A stretch of 64,000 bases of DNA, taken from positions 4,154,001-4,218,000 of the forward strand of contig NZ_AP022588.1 in NCBI RefSeq assembly GCF_010731735.1, in the 5' to 3' direction. The notes under the pieces are model-generated. The model had not been told where the DNA came from. It worked only from the letters and a program-made list of their open reading frames with translations, and did no database searches. This DNA is from Mycolicibacterium sediminis (GTDB lineage Bacteria; Actinomycetota; Actinomycetes; Mycobacteriales; Mycobacteriaceae). The number at the start of each line of letters is the position of its first letter. The first letter of the stretch is position 1. Of this stretch, positions 1 through 13,984 are shown one piece after another. A program made the position numbers and the translations under genes.

Positions 1-1145
1 ACGCCGGACACCTCGTCCCGCTGCTGGTCCTCCGGCGGTTCCAGCAGGCGGGCCACCGTCCGATCGTCCTGGCCGGCGGAGCCACCGGCATGATCGGCGA
101 CCCGCGGGAGACGGGCGAGCGCACGCTGAACACCGCGGACACCGTCGCGGACTGGGCCTCCCGCATCCGAGGCCAGCTCGAACGCTTCGTCGAGTTCGAC
201 GAGACGCCGACGGGTGCGGTCACGCAGAACAACCTGACCTGGACCAGCGAACTGTCGGCCATCGAGTTCCTACGCGACGTCGGCAAGTACTTCTCGGTCA
301 ACGTCATGCTCGACCGTGAGACCGTGCGGCGGCGCCTCGAGGGTGATGGCATGTCCTACACCGAGTTCAGCTACATGCTTCTGCAGTCCAACGACTACGT
401 GGAACTCCATCGGCGGTTCGGCTGCGCGTTGCAGATCGGCGGTTCCGATCAGTGGGGCAACATCGTGGCCGGAGCACGCCTGGTCCGCCAGAAGGCCGGA
501 GCGACGGTGCACGCGATGACGACCCCCCTGGTCACCGACTCCGAGGGCAGGAAGTTCGGCAAGTCGACCGGCGGCGGCAATCTCTGGCTGGATCCGGAGA
601 TGACCAGCCCGTACGCCTGGTACCAGTACTTCGTGAACACCGCCGACGCCGACGTCGTGCCCTACCTCAAGTGGTTCACGTTCCTCTCGCGCGACGAGGT
701 CGAGGAACTCGACGAGGCGACCAGGTCACGTCCCCACGAACGCGCCGGCCAACGCCGACTGGCCCGGGAACTGACCACCCTGGTGCACGGGCAATCGGCG
801 ACGGATGCGGTCGAGCTGGCGAGCCAAGCGCTGTTCGGCCGGGGCGAACTGACCGACCTCGACGAGCCGACGCTCGCGGCCGCTCTGCGAGAGGCCGGCA
901 ACGACCAGGTCGCCGAACTGGCGCCCGGGGGACCGGATGCGATCACCGACCTCCTGGTGGCGACCGGTCTCGTCCCGAGCAGGGGCGCGGCCCGACGGAC
1001 CGTGGCCGAAGGCGGCGTCTACGTCAACAACGTCCGGATCGAGAGCGACGAGTGGACACCGGAGGCCGGCGACTTCCTGCACGGCCGGTGGCTGGTGCTG
1101 CGCCGTGGCAAGCGGAACATTTCCGGAGTCCGACGCGTTGGATGA
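1..1145 (+). CDS. tyrS: Tyrosyl-tRNA synthetase, 5' end cut by window
   Basis: The enzyme charges tRNA-Tyr with tyrosine in the cytoplasm. The open frame enters from the window edge (frame starting at base 3). The first visible residues, AGHL, are the end of the class I HIGH-type motif, so only about the first 45 residues are missing. The KFGKS loop (KMSKS-equivalent) is clear at about 555-570, followed by the anticodon-binding region and a C-terminal S4-like RNA-binding domain with GGVYVNNVRI near 1010-1040. It ends just before the rrn promoter. In M. tuberculosis tyrS also precedes the Rv1691-recN genes; here the rRNA operon lies between. Confidence 0.97.
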   Translation, partial: AGHLVPLLVLRRFQQAGHRPIVLAGGATGMIGDPRETGERTLNTADTVADWASRIRGQLERFVEFDETPTGAVTQNNLTWTSELSAIEFLRDVGKYFSVNVMLDRETVRRRLEGDGMSYTEFSYMLLQSNDYVELHRRFGCALQIGGSDQWGNIVAGARLVRQKAGATVHAMTTPLVTDSEGRKFGKSTGGGNLWLDPEMTSPYAWYQYFVNTADADVVPYLKWFTFLSRDEVEELDEATRSRPHERAGQRRLARELTTLVHGQSATDAVELASQALFGRGELTDLDEPTLAAALREAGNDQVAELAPGGPDAITDLLVATGLVPSRGAARRTVAEGGVYVNNVRIESDEWTPEAGDFLHGRWLVLRRGKRNISGVRRVG

Positions 1146-1181
1146 TGAGACCGACGAGAAAAAGAGCGTCTACCAGCGGAT

Positions 1182-1210
1182 TTGACTCCGAGTTACCACT
1201 GACGTAACTT
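1182..1210 (+). promoter_or_regulatory. rrn operon promoter
   Basis: TTGACT at 1182-1187 and TAACTT at 1205-1210 are separated by exactly 17 bp. This fits the strong SigA-type promoters that drive mycobacterial rRNA operons, with initiation expected near 1217. I saw no second promoter of equal quality between tyrS and the 16S gene. Confidence 0.75.
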
Positions 1211-1534
1211 ATCTCAGGTCGCCGCGACACGGACTTCGGACCGGGGAGCGCGGCAGACTCCCAGAGGGAAACCCGCACTTCGGTGAGGGTCCTCATCCGC
1301 CCGCAGTACTAGCTAGCGGCTTTCAGCCGCGGGGTTCGTGCGCGGTCGGAGCGGGTGTGTTGTTTGAGAACTCAATAGTGTGTTTGGTGGTTTTTGTTTG
1401 TTGTTTTATCTGTGTCTCCTTTTTTCTCGTTTAGGGGGGCATGGTTTTTTGGATGCCAGTTTGTTTGGTGTTCTGGTTTGTTGATCGGATTTTTCTGATT
1501 GCGAATTCACCTGACCTGTTGGGTTGGGTTGTTT
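1211..1534 (+). other. rrn leader region
   Basis: This non-coding leader joins the promoter to the 16S gene. It has a GC-rich 5' half and then a T/G-rich stretch from about 1360. The segment around 1358-1400 (TTTGAGAACTCAATAGTGTG and the following GTTTGGTGG) is typical of actinobacterial rRNA leaders and should hold the antitermination boxA and RNase III processing signals. No protein gene is visible. Confidence 0.6.
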
Positions 1535-6660
<5,126 letters not shown>

Positions 6661-6799
6661 AACCACCCCCCTCGGGGGTTCAAAGGAAACGTGTAAGTCA
6701 CACCACAACACGCGTACGCAACCACGCATCCACACGAGGATCAGACAGACCACACCCCACCACCAAATAACACCAATACGGGGCTGAAAATAAAATAGA

Positions 6800-6914
6800 G
6801 TTACGGCGGTAATAGCGGCAGGGAAACGCCCGGACCCATCCCGAACCCGGAAGCTAAGCCTACCAGCGCCGATGATACTACCCCTACGGGTGGAAAAGTA
6901 GGACACCGCCGAAC
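6800..6914 (+). rRNA. rrf: 5S ribosomal RNA
   Basis: The gene begins GTTACGGCGG and ends CCGCCGAACAC, and these two strands pair as helix I. The internal CCCATCCCGAACCCGGAAGC is the universal 5S core. It lies about 140 bases after the 23S 3' end in the same transcript. Confidence 0.95.
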
Positions 6915-6923
6915 ACACATTAG

Positions 6924-6957
6924 GAATCACCCCCCACTTAACTGTGGGGGGTGATTC
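6924..6957 (+). terminator. rrn operon terminator
   Basis: Perfect 14-bp arms (GAATCACCCCCCAC and its complement) flank a 6-base loop. The hairpin is followed by CTCTTTATT. It sits 10 bases past the 5S gene and should end the rRNA transcript. Confidence 0.9.
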
Positions 6958-7071
6958 TCTTTATTGGGTTGTCGACCATTTAATCGTCGAATTGAATTTG
7001 TTCGTCTTCGCTCGTTTCGCAGTGAGGCCGTATTCTTCTCGAGACGACGTGTCGAACCAGAGAGGCGCAAC

Positions 7072-7893
7072 GTGGCCGAGGACAGGCAGGGCGGCGGCGA
7101 CCGCCGATCGCAGCGACCGTCGAACGGTGGTGGTCCACGTCGGCCGGCACGCTCCGGCCAGGGCGCACCCCGGTCGTCGGGTCCCGACCGTGCTCGCCGT
7201 ACCCAACCACGCGACGACCAGGACTTCGAACGCTCCGGGCCGCCGATCCCGCCCGACATCGAGGCCAAGCAGCTCGCGCCGGACGTGCGCAGTGAACTCC
7301 TGACACTCGACAAGTCGACCGCCGACTTCGTCGCCCGGCACCTCGTCGCCGCGGGCGACCTGCTCGAGGACGACCCGGAAGCCGCCCTCGCGCACGCGCA
7401 GGCGGCACGGACCCGCGCGGGGCGCATCGCCGCCGTTCGGGAAGCGGTCGGCATCGCCGCCTACCACTACGGCGACTGGTCACAGGCCCTCGCCGAATTG
7501 CGTGCCGCCAGGAGAATGGGCAGCAAGTCCGCTCTGCTTCCATTGATCGCCGACTGCGAGCGCGGGGTCGGTCGGCCGGAGAAGGCCATCGAACTCGGCC
7601 GCAGCCCGGAGGCCGCGGAACTCACCGGTGACGACGCCGACGAACTCCGCATCGTCCTCGCAGGCGCGAGGTCCGATCTCGGTCAGCACGAACAGGCGCT
7701 GGCCGCTCTGTCGAGTCCGCCGCTCGATCGGACCCGCACCGGTCTGACGGCGGCGCGTCTGTTCTACGTATACGCCGAGACGCTCTTGGCGCTCGACAGG
7801 ACCTCGGATGCGTTGCAGTGGTTCATGAATGCGGCGGCCGCCGACCTCGAGGGTCAGACTGACGCCGAAGAGCGCATCACGGAACTGTCCTGA
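7072..7893 (+). CDS. TPR-type protein, Rv1691-like
   Basis: This 273-aa protein has a long, disordered Arg/Gly/Pro-rich N-terminus (first about 70 residues), then helical repeats of tetratricopeptide type (alternating Ala-rich helices such as DPEAALAHAQAARTRAG, then DWSQALAELRAARRMG). By position and composition it matches Rv1691 of M. tuberculosis. Its exact role is unknown; TPRs imply protein binding. I chose the GTG at 7072, preceded by GAGAGG, because the in-frame ATG at 6964 lies within sequence right after the rrn terminator. The next gene starts 1 base after its stop. Confidence 0.8.
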   Translation: MAEDRQGGGDRRSQRPSNGGGPRRPARSGQGAPRSSGPDRARRTQPRDDQDFERSGPPIPPDIEAKQLAPDVRSELLTLDKSTADFVARHLVAAGDLLEDDPEAALAHAQAARTRAGRIAAVREAVGIAAYHYGDWSQALAELRAARRMGSKSALLPLIADCERGVGRPEKAIELGRSPEAAELTGDDADELRIVLAGARSDLGQHEQALAALSSPPLDRTRTGLTAARLFYVYAETLLALDRTSDALQWFMNAAAADLEGQTDAEERITELS

Positions 7894-7894
7894 C

Positions 7895-8917
7895 GTGAGC
7901 ACGCTCGCGCAGGATCACGACTGTCTGCTCCTCGACCTCGACGGCACCGTGTTCCGAGGCAGTCAGGCCACCGAGGGGTCCGTGGAGACGCTCGCGTCGA
8001 TCACCGCACGCACCCTCTACGTCACGAACAACGCCTCGCGGGCGCCCGAGGGCGTCGCCGAGCACCTCAGGGAGCTCGGCTTCGCCGCGACCGCCGACGA
8101 CGTGGTGACCAGCGCGCAGAGCGCCGCCCGTCTGCTCGCCGACCAGCTCGACCCCGGCGCCAAGGTGCTCGTCGTCGGCACCGACTCGCTCGCCGCCGAG
8201 GTCTCGAACGTCGGCCTGGAGCCGGTCCGGACGTTCGACGAGGGGCCCGTCGCGGTCGTCCAGGGTCACTCGCCCGACACGGGTTGGGCGATCCTCGCCG
8301 AGGCGGCACTCGCCATCCGGTCCGGAGCCCTCTGGGTCGCGGCGAACGTCGACCGCACACTGCCCTCGGAGCGAGGCCTGTTGCCCGGCAACGGATCCAT
8401 GGTCGCCGCGCTCCGCACCGCCACCGACAGTGATCCGCAGGTGGCGGGCAAGCCGGCGCCCGCGCTGCTCGACGACGCGCGGGCTCGCGGCGAGTTCAGG
8501 ACGCCGCTGGTGGTGGGCGACCGGCTGGACACCGACATCGCGGGTGCGACAGCCGCCGACCTGCCGAGCCTGCTCGTCCTCACCGGCGTGAGTACCGCCG
8601 CCGACATGGTGCACGCGATCCCCGCCGAGCGCCCGGACTACGTCGGCCCGGATCTGCGCTCGCTGTATGACGATGCGGACGCCCTGCGCGTCGCACCGCA
8701 TCCCGCCTGGCGGGTCGACGTGTCCGGAGACGCGGTCACCGTGCACTCCACCGGCGAGGACGTCGGCGACCCGTTGACCGTGGTGCGGGCCACCGCGCAC
8801 GCGCTCTGGGCGGCCGGGCTCGACTCGGCTCGCATCACCGTCGACGCCGGCGACGCCGCTGCACACGACGCCCTCGAACGCTGGTCGCTGCTCCGGTCCG
8901 CCGATCGGCTAGCGTGA
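7895..8917 (+). CDS. HAD-IIA hydrolase (phosphatase)
   Basis: A 340-aa HAD superfamily IIA hydrolase, equivalent to Rv1692, reported in M. tuberculosis as a glycerol-3-phosphate phosphatase involved in lipid recycling. Motif I is DLDGTVF near residue 12 (nucleophile D and acid D), motif II is VTNNASR, and the Lys/DxxTDIAGA motif III-IV is near residues 195-215. A roughly 75-residue tail follows the HAD core. The GTG at 7895 comes 1 base after the previous stop. The substrate is inferred from the orthologue only. Confidence 0.85.
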   Translation: MSTLAQDHDCLLLDLDGTVFRGSQATEGSVETLASITARTLYVTNNASRAPEGVAEHLRELGFAATADDVVTSAQSAARLLADQLDPGAKVLVVGTDSLAAEVSNVGLEPVRTFDEGPVAVVQGHSPDTGWAILAEAALAIRSGALWVAANVDRTLPSERGLLPGNGSMVAALRTATDSDPQVAGKPAPALLDDARARGEFRTPLVVGDRLDTDIAGATAADLPSLLVLTGVSTAADMVHAIPAERPDYVGPDLRSLYDDADALRVAPHPAWRVDVSGDAVTVHSTGEDVGDPLTVVRATAHALWAAGLDSARITVDAGDAAAHDALERWSLLRSADRLA

Positions 8918-9126
8918 GAATCGAGATGACCATCGAGCCCGACCAGATCCGCCACGAGATCGAGGCACTGCTCGCGGACATGCCTGCGCCGCACGCTCCC
9001 GACGCCGACGTCGACGTCATAGCCGCGCGACTCGAGCAGGCCAACGACCTGCTCGTCAGGGCGCTGGAATCGGTCGAGCACGGCCAGGCGGGCGGGGGCG
9101 CCGCGGCGTCGACGCACCGCGGGTGA
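8914..9126 (+). CDS. Small conserved acidic protein, Rv1693-like
   Basis: A 70-residue acidic protein that begins with GTG overlapping the HAD stop by 4 bases (an ATG four codons later at 8926 is an alternative). It has amphipathic helices rich in Glu and Ala and a Gly/Ala tail. Position and size match Rv1693. No catalytic motif is visible and its function is unknown. Confidence 0.7.
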   Translation: MRIEMTIEPDQIRHEIEALLADMPAPHAPDADVDVIAARLEQANDLLVRALESVEHGQAGGGAAASTHRG

Positions 9127-9132
9127 CCCGGC

Positions 9133-9939
9133 GTGACGCGGCGTGCCCGGGTTGATGCCGAGTTGGTCAGGCGCGGTCTCGCGCGGTCTCGGCAGCAGGC
9201 GGCCGAGTTGATCGGCGCGGGCCGGGTGCGGATCGACGGGATGCCCGCCGCGAAACCCGCGACCGCGGTGTCCCTCGACGCTCGGCTGACTGTCGCGGCG
9301 GACGAACGCACGTGGGTGTCGCGCGGTGCGCACAAGCTGATCGGTGCGCTCGACGCCTTCGGGGTCGACGTGAGCGGCCGGCGCTGTCTCGACGCCGGCG
9401 CGTCGACCGGCGGGTTCACGGAAGTGCTGCTCGATCGCGGAGTCGCGCTGGTCGTGGCCGCCGACGTCGGGTACGGCCAGCTCGCGTGGTCCCTGCGTTC
9501 GGATGACCGGGTGCAGGTCCTGGAGCGCACCAACGTGCGTTCCCTGACACCCGAGGCCATCGGCGGACTCGTCGACCTCGTCGTCGCTGACCTGTCGTTC
9601 ATCTCGCTGGCTACGGTTCTGCCCGCGCTGACCGCGTGCGCGTCCCCGGACGCCGATATCGTTCCCATGGTGAAACCACAGTTCGAGGTCGGTAGGGATC
9701 GCGTCGGCGCCGGCGGCGTCGTCAGCGATCCGGAACTGCGCGCCGATGCCGTCACGTCCGTGGCGTTGCGTGCGGCCGACCTGGGCTGGCCGGCGGTCGA
9801 CGTGACGGCCAGCCCTCTTCCCGGACCGTCGGGCAACGTCGAGTACTTCCTCCGGTTGCGAACCCGCACGCCGGAGTCCTTGGATGGCGTCGCACTCGAC
9901 GACGCCGTCCGTCGCGCCGTCGTGGAGGGCCCACAGTGA
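9133..9939 (+). CDS. tlyA: rRNA 2'-O-methyltransferase TlyA
   Basis: TlyA methylates C1409 of 16S and C1920 of 23S rRNA using SAM; loss gives capreomycin/viomycin resistance in mycobacteria. The 268 residues comprise an N-terminal S4 RNA-binding domain (about 5-65) and an FtsJ-like fold with the SAM loop DAGASTGGFT at 87-96. The expected K-D-K-E tetrad is visible as SRGAHK, VADLSF, MVKPQFE and GNVEYF. It looks intact. It is followed by nadK, whose GTG overlaps the tlyA stop by 4 bases. Confidence 0.95.
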   Translation: MTRRARVDAELVRRGLARSRQQAAELIGAGRVRIDGMPAAKPATAVSLDARLTVAADERTWVSRGAHKLIGALDAFGVDVSGRRCLDAGASTGGFTEVLLDRGVALVVAADVGYGQLAWSLRSDDRVQVLERTNVRSLTPEAIGGLVDLVVADLSFISLATVLPALTACASPDADIVPMVKPQFEVGRDRVGAGGVVSDPELRADAVTSVALRAADLGWPAVDVTASPLPGPSGNVEYFLRLRTRTPESLDGVALDDAVRRAVVEGPQ

Positions 9940-10859
9940 CCAGCGAACGATGCGTGCTCCTGGTGGTACACACCGGCCGTGATGACGTCTTCGACACCAC
10001 GAGACGCGTCGAGAAGGTGCTCGGCGACAACGGCATCGCGCTGCGGGTGCTGGCCGCCGAGTCCGTGGACCGCAGCTCGGCGCAGTCGACGCCCGACGGA
10101 GTCCGGGCGCTCGGAGTCGAGATCGAGGTCGTCGACGCCGATGAACGCGCCGCGGAGGGCTGCGAGCTGGTGCTCGTCCTCGGCGGCGACGGCACGTTCC
10201 TGCGCGCCGCCGAACTCGCCCGCAACGTCGAGATCCCGGTCCTCGGAGTCAATCTCGGCAAGGTCGGCTTCCTCGCCGAAGCCGAGGCCGAGGCCATCGA
10301 CTCCGTGCTGGACCACGTGGTGAAGCGCGACTACAGCGTCGAGGAGCGCATGACGCTCGACGTGGCCGTCCGGGTCAACGGGCAGATCGTGCACCGCGGG
10401 TGGGCGCTCAACGAGGCCAGCCTGGAGAAGGGGCCCCGGCTCGGGGTGCTCGGGGTGGTGCTCGAGGTCGACGGGCGCCCGGTCTCCGAGTTCGGCTGCG
10501 ACGGCGTGCTGGTCTCCACGCCCACCGGGTCGACCGCGTACGCGTTCTCCGCCGGCGGCCCGATCCTGTGGCCGGACATCGAGTCGATCCTGGTGGTGCC
10601 CAACAATGCGCACGCGCTGTTCGCCCGTCCGATGGTGACGAGCCCCAACGCGGCGATCGCCATCGAGACCGAAGCGGGCGGTTACGACGCAATGGTGTTC
10701 TGCGACGGGCGCCGCGAGATGGTCGTGCCGCCGGGTGGACGCCTCGAGGTCCGGCGCTGCGGGACGCCCTTGAAGTGGGTGCGGCTCGACAGTGCGCCCT
10801 TCACCGACCGGCTGGTCCGCAAGTTCCGGTTGCCGACCACGGGCTGGCGCGGTCAGTAG
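9936..10859 (+). CDS. nadK: NAD kinase
   Basis: Phosphorylates NAD to NADP using ATP or polyphosphate (ppnK/Rv1695 family). The 307 residues carry the GGDGTFLRAAE motif near residue 85, an NLGKVGFLAEAE segment, and the C-terminal beta-sandwich motif STPTGSTAYAFSAGGPI. The GTG start overlaps the tlyA stop (GTGA), and its TAG overlaps the recN GTG by one base, so tlyA-nadK-recN are likely coupled. Confidence 0.96.
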   Translation: MTSERCVLLVVHTGRDDVFDTTRRVEKVLGDNGIALRVLAAESVDRSSAQSTPDGVRALGVEIEVVDADERAAEGCELVLVLGGDGTFLRAAELARNVEIPVLGVNLGKVGFLAEAEAEAIDSVLDHVVKRDYSVEERMTLDVAVRVNGQIVHRGWALNEASLEKGPRLGVLGVVLEVDGRPVSEFGCDGVLVSTPTGSTAYAFSAGGPILWPDIESILVVPNNAHALFARPMVTSPNAAIAIETEAGGYDAMVFCDGRREMVVPPGGRLEVRRCGTPLKWVRLDSAPFTDRLVRKFRLPTTGWRGQ

Positions 10860-12625
10860 TGCTCTCCGAGATCAGGATCGAGTCGCTCGGCGCGATCATC
10901 TCCGCGACCGCCGAGTTCGACCGCGGATTGACGGTTCTCACGGGGGAGACCGGCACCGGCAAGACGATGGTCGTCACGGGCCTGCACCTGCTCGGCGGCG
11001 CCCGCGCCGACGCCACCCGGGTGCGTTCCGGGAGCGAACGCGCCGTCGTCGAGGGCCGTTTCACCACCGATGACGTGGGTGCCCGCGTCGCAGCCCGCAT
11101 CGACGAGGTACTCGACTCGTCGGGTGCAGAGCGCGACGACGACGGCAGCGTCATCGCGGCGCGGTCGGTGAGCCGCGACGGACCGTCGCGGGCATACCTG
11201 GGTGGTCGCAGCGTGCCCGCGAAGTCGCTGGGCACGTTCACCACCGAACTGCTGGCGCTGCACGGGCAGAACGATCAGCTGAGGCTGATGCGGCCCGACG
11301 AGCAGCTCGGCGCGCTGGACCGGTTCGTCGACGTGGAGGCGGCGCTGGCGCGCTACCGGCAGGCGCGGTCAGAGTGGCTGACCGCGCGTCGCGATCTCGC
11401 TGACCGCAGGCAACGGGCCCGGGAACTCGCGCAGGAGGCCGACCGTCTGCAGTTCGGCCTGGACGAGATCGACTCCATTGCACCGCAACCGGGCGAGGAC
11501 GACGGTCTGGTGGCCGACATCCGGCGACTGTCCGAACTCGACGCACTGCGCGAGGCCGCGTCCGTGGCGCGTGCCGCCCTGTCGGGATCGCTGGACGAGC
11601 CGACCTCGGACGGCTCGTCGGCGGCCGACGGCGTGGGTCGGGCGCAGGCCGCGCTCGGCGGCACCGACGACGATGCGCTGCGCGGCCTGGCCGGCCGGCT
11701 GACCGAGGCGATGGCCGTGATCGGCGACGTGTCGACCGAACTCGGTGACTTCCTGGCCGAATTGCCCAGCGATGCAAGCACGTTGGAGACCAAGCTGAGT
11801 CGCCAGGCCGAGCTGCGCACACTCACCCGCAAGTACGCCGCCGACATCTCGGGCGTGCTGGCGTGGGCCGAGGATGCGCGCGGCAGGCTGGCCCAGCTCG
11901 ACGTGTCGGAGGAGGCGCTCGCCGCGCTCGCCGCGCGGGTCACCGAACTCGAGTCGGCGGTGGTGACCTCCGCAGCCGTCATCACGAAGGCGCGGACCAA
12001 GGCGGCGAAGTCCCTGGCGAAGGCCGTCACCGCCGAACTCGCCGGCCTCGCGATGGCAGGCGCCGGCTTCGCGATCACCGTGACGCCGCTTCCCGCGCGC
12101 ACCGATGACTCCGCACCGCTGACACTGCCCACCGGGGAGACGGTGCACGCCGGTCACGACGGCGTCGACGCCGTGGAATTCGGCTTCACCCCGCACACGG
12201 GGTCCGACGTCCTGCCGCTGGCCAAGAGCGCGTCCGGCGGCGAACTCTCGCGGGTGATGCTCGCCCTGGAAGTCGTGCTCGCCGCGTCGGCCGAGGGCAC
12301 CACGATGGTCTTCGACGAGGTCGACGCCGGCGTTGGTGGGCGGGCCGCCGTGCAGATCGGACGCCGGCTGGCCCGGTTGGCCAGGACGCACCAGGTGATC
12401 GTCGTGACCCACCTCCCGCAGGTGGCCGCCTACGCCGACGCCCACCTCATCGTCGACAGCGCCCGCGGGCGCGGCAAGTCCAGCGAGGTGCGGCGCCTCG
12501 ACGACGACGATCGCGTCGCCGAACTCGCCCGGATGCTGGCCGGGCTCGGCGAGTCCGACAGTGGTCGCGCGCATGCTCGGGAACTCCTCGAGGCGGCGCG
12601 CCAGGAGTCGCATCAGGACGCCTGA
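10859..12625 (+). CDS. recN: DNA repair protein RecN
   Basis: An SMC-like ATPase of 588 residues that acts in double-strand break repair. The Walker A GETGTGKT lies at residues 29-36. A long coiled coil fills the middle (Ala/Arg/Glu-rich, about 150-380), and the ABC signature SASGGELSRVML and Walker B MVFDEVDAGVGG lie near 455-490. I chose the GTG that overlaps the nadK stop by one base. The upstream extension of the open frame is antifunctional read-through across nadK. Confidence 0.95.
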   Translation: MLSEIRIESLGAIISATAEFDRGLTVLTGETGTGKTMVVTGLHLLGGARADATRVRSGSERAVVEGRFTTDDVGARVAARIDEVLDSSGAERDDDGSVIAARSVSRDGPSRAYLGGRSVPAKSLGTFTTELLALHGQNDQLRLMRPDEQLGALDRFVDVEAALARYRQARSEWLTARRDLADRRQRARELAQEADRLQFGLDEIDSIAPQPGEDDGLVADIRRLSELDALREAASVARAALSGSLDEPTSDGSSAADGVGRAQAALGGTDDDALRGLAGRLTEAMAVIGDVSTELGDFLAELPSDASTLETKLSRQAELRTLTRKYAADISGVLAWAEDARGRLAQLDVSEEALAALAARVTELESAVVTSAAVITKARTKAAKSLAKAVTAELAGLAMAGAGFAITVTPLPARTDDSAPLTLPTGETVHAGHDGVDAVEFGFTPHTGSDVLPLAKSASGGELSRVMLALEVVLAASAEGTTMVFDEVDAGVGGRAAVQIGRRLARLARTHQVIVVTHLPQVAAYADAHLIVDSARGRGKSSEVRRLDDDDRVAELARMLAGLGESDSGRAHARELLEAARQESHQDA

Positions 12626-12748
12626 GCGCCCACGCCGTCATCGAACTGCGCCTCAAGCGTGTTGCAGATGTGACTGAATGCAACTCCTGAGGCTGGTGTT
12701 ACGGCGCGCCTCCACCTGTAGTTGAGGGTTGGCCGACAGAATCGCCGC

Positions 12749-13933
12749 ATGAAGATGTCAGCGCTGCTCTCCCGCAACACCGGCACGCGCCCCGGTGTCA
12801 CAGGTACCGCCCGCGTCGACCGCGACATCGACCGTCTCCTGCGTCGCGTCGGTCCCGGCGACATCGTGGTGATGGACGCCCTCGACCTCGACCGCATCAC
12901 CGCCGACGCCCTCGTCGAGGCCCAGGTGGCCGCCGTGGTGAACGCCTCCCCGTCGATCTCGGGGCGCTACCCCAACCTCGGCCCCGAGGTCCTGGTCGCC
13001 AACGGCGTCACGCTGATCGACGAGACCGGCCCCGAGGTCTTTAAGAAGATCAAGGACGGCGCGCGCGTCCGGCTGCACAACGGCGGCGTCTACTCCGGTG
13101 ACCGTCGCCTTGCGCTCGGTCACGAACGCACCGACCTGGAGATCCACGACCTGATGGTCGAGGCGAAGACCGGCCTGGTGGCGCACCTCGAGGCCTTCGC
13201 GGGCAACACCATCGAGTTCATCCGCAGTGAGAGCCCCCTGCTCATCGACGGCATGGGCATCCCGGACATCGACGTCGACGTCAGCCGCAGGCACGTCGTC
13301 GTGGTTGCCGAGGGCGCCTGCGCCGCCGACGATCTCAAGGCGCTCAAGCCCTTCATCAAGGAATATCAGCCGGTCCTCGTCGGCGTCGGCATCGGCGCCG
13401 ACGTGCTGCGCAAGGCCGGCTACCGGCCCGCACTCATCGTCGGAGACCCGGACGTCATGAGCGTCGAGGTGCTTCGCTCGGGTGCCCAGGTCGTGCTGCC
13501 GGCGGACGCCGACGGACACGCGAAGGGGCTCGAACGCATCCAGGACCTCGGCGTGGGTGCCATGACCTTCCCGGCGGCCGGTTCCGCGGCGGACCTCGCC
13601 CTGCTGCTGTGCGACCACCACGGCGCGTCGCTCATCGTGACCGCGGGGCACAGCGCCAGCATCGAGGAGTTCTTCGATCGCACACGGCAGCACAGCAATC
13701 CGTCGACGTTCCTCACCCGGTTGAAGGTGGGCGAGAAGTTGGTCGATGCGAAGGCCGTCGCCACCCTGTACCGCAGCCGCATCTCCGGTGGCGCCATCGC
13801 GCTGCTGGTGCTCGCGATGCTGACCGCCGTCATCGTCGCGCTGTGGGTGTCGCGCGCGGACGCGGCCGTGCTGCAGTGGGTCTCGGTCTACTGGGATCAG
13901 TTCTCGCTCTGGGTCCAGGGCTTCGTGACCTAG
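12749..13933 (+). CDS. steA: SteA-like cell-division/septation protein (Rv1697)
   Basis: A 394-residue protein that matches Rv1697 and corynebacterial SteA, which works with SteB in cell separation and peptidoglycan hydrolase control. It has an N-terminal thiamine-pyrophosphokinase-like region (GDIVVMDALDLDRITADALVEAQVAAVVNA) and a second such motif (PALIVGDPDVMS). A single transmembrane helix near the C-terminus (GGAIALLVLAMLTAVIVALW, about residues 349-368) is followed by a short tail. The ATG at 12749 gives the family length. The next gene, mctB-like, is the usual partner. Confidence 0.9.
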   Translation: MKMSALLSRNTGTRPGVTGTARVDRDIDRLLRRVGPGDIVVMDALDLDRITADALVEAQVAAVVNASPSISGRYPNLGPEVLVANGVTLIDETGPEVFKKIKDGARVRLHNGGVYSGDRRLALGHERTDLEIHDLMVEAKTGLVAHLEAFAGNTIEFIRSESPLLIDGMGIPDIDVDVSRRHVVVVAEGACAADDLKALKPFIKEYQPVLVGVGIGADVLRKAGYRPALIVGDPDVMSVEVLRSGAQVVLPADADGHAKGLERIQDLGVGAMTFPAAGSAADLALLLCDHHGASLIVTAGHSASIEEFFDRTRQHSNPSTFLTRLKVGEKLVDAKAVATLYRSRISGGAIALLVLAMLTAVIVALWVSRADAAVLQWVSVYWDQFSLWVQGFVT

Positions 13934-13984
13934 CAGTGCCCCGATGAGCCGCCCGCGCGACGAGACCAAACCAGGAGTTGCCCG

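Noticed and set aside
8835..10613. A long minus-strand frame across tlyA and nadK, and similar ones over recN, der and TauE
   Set aside because: Shadow of genes with clear family motifs; low-complexity composition; no ribosome-binding sites.
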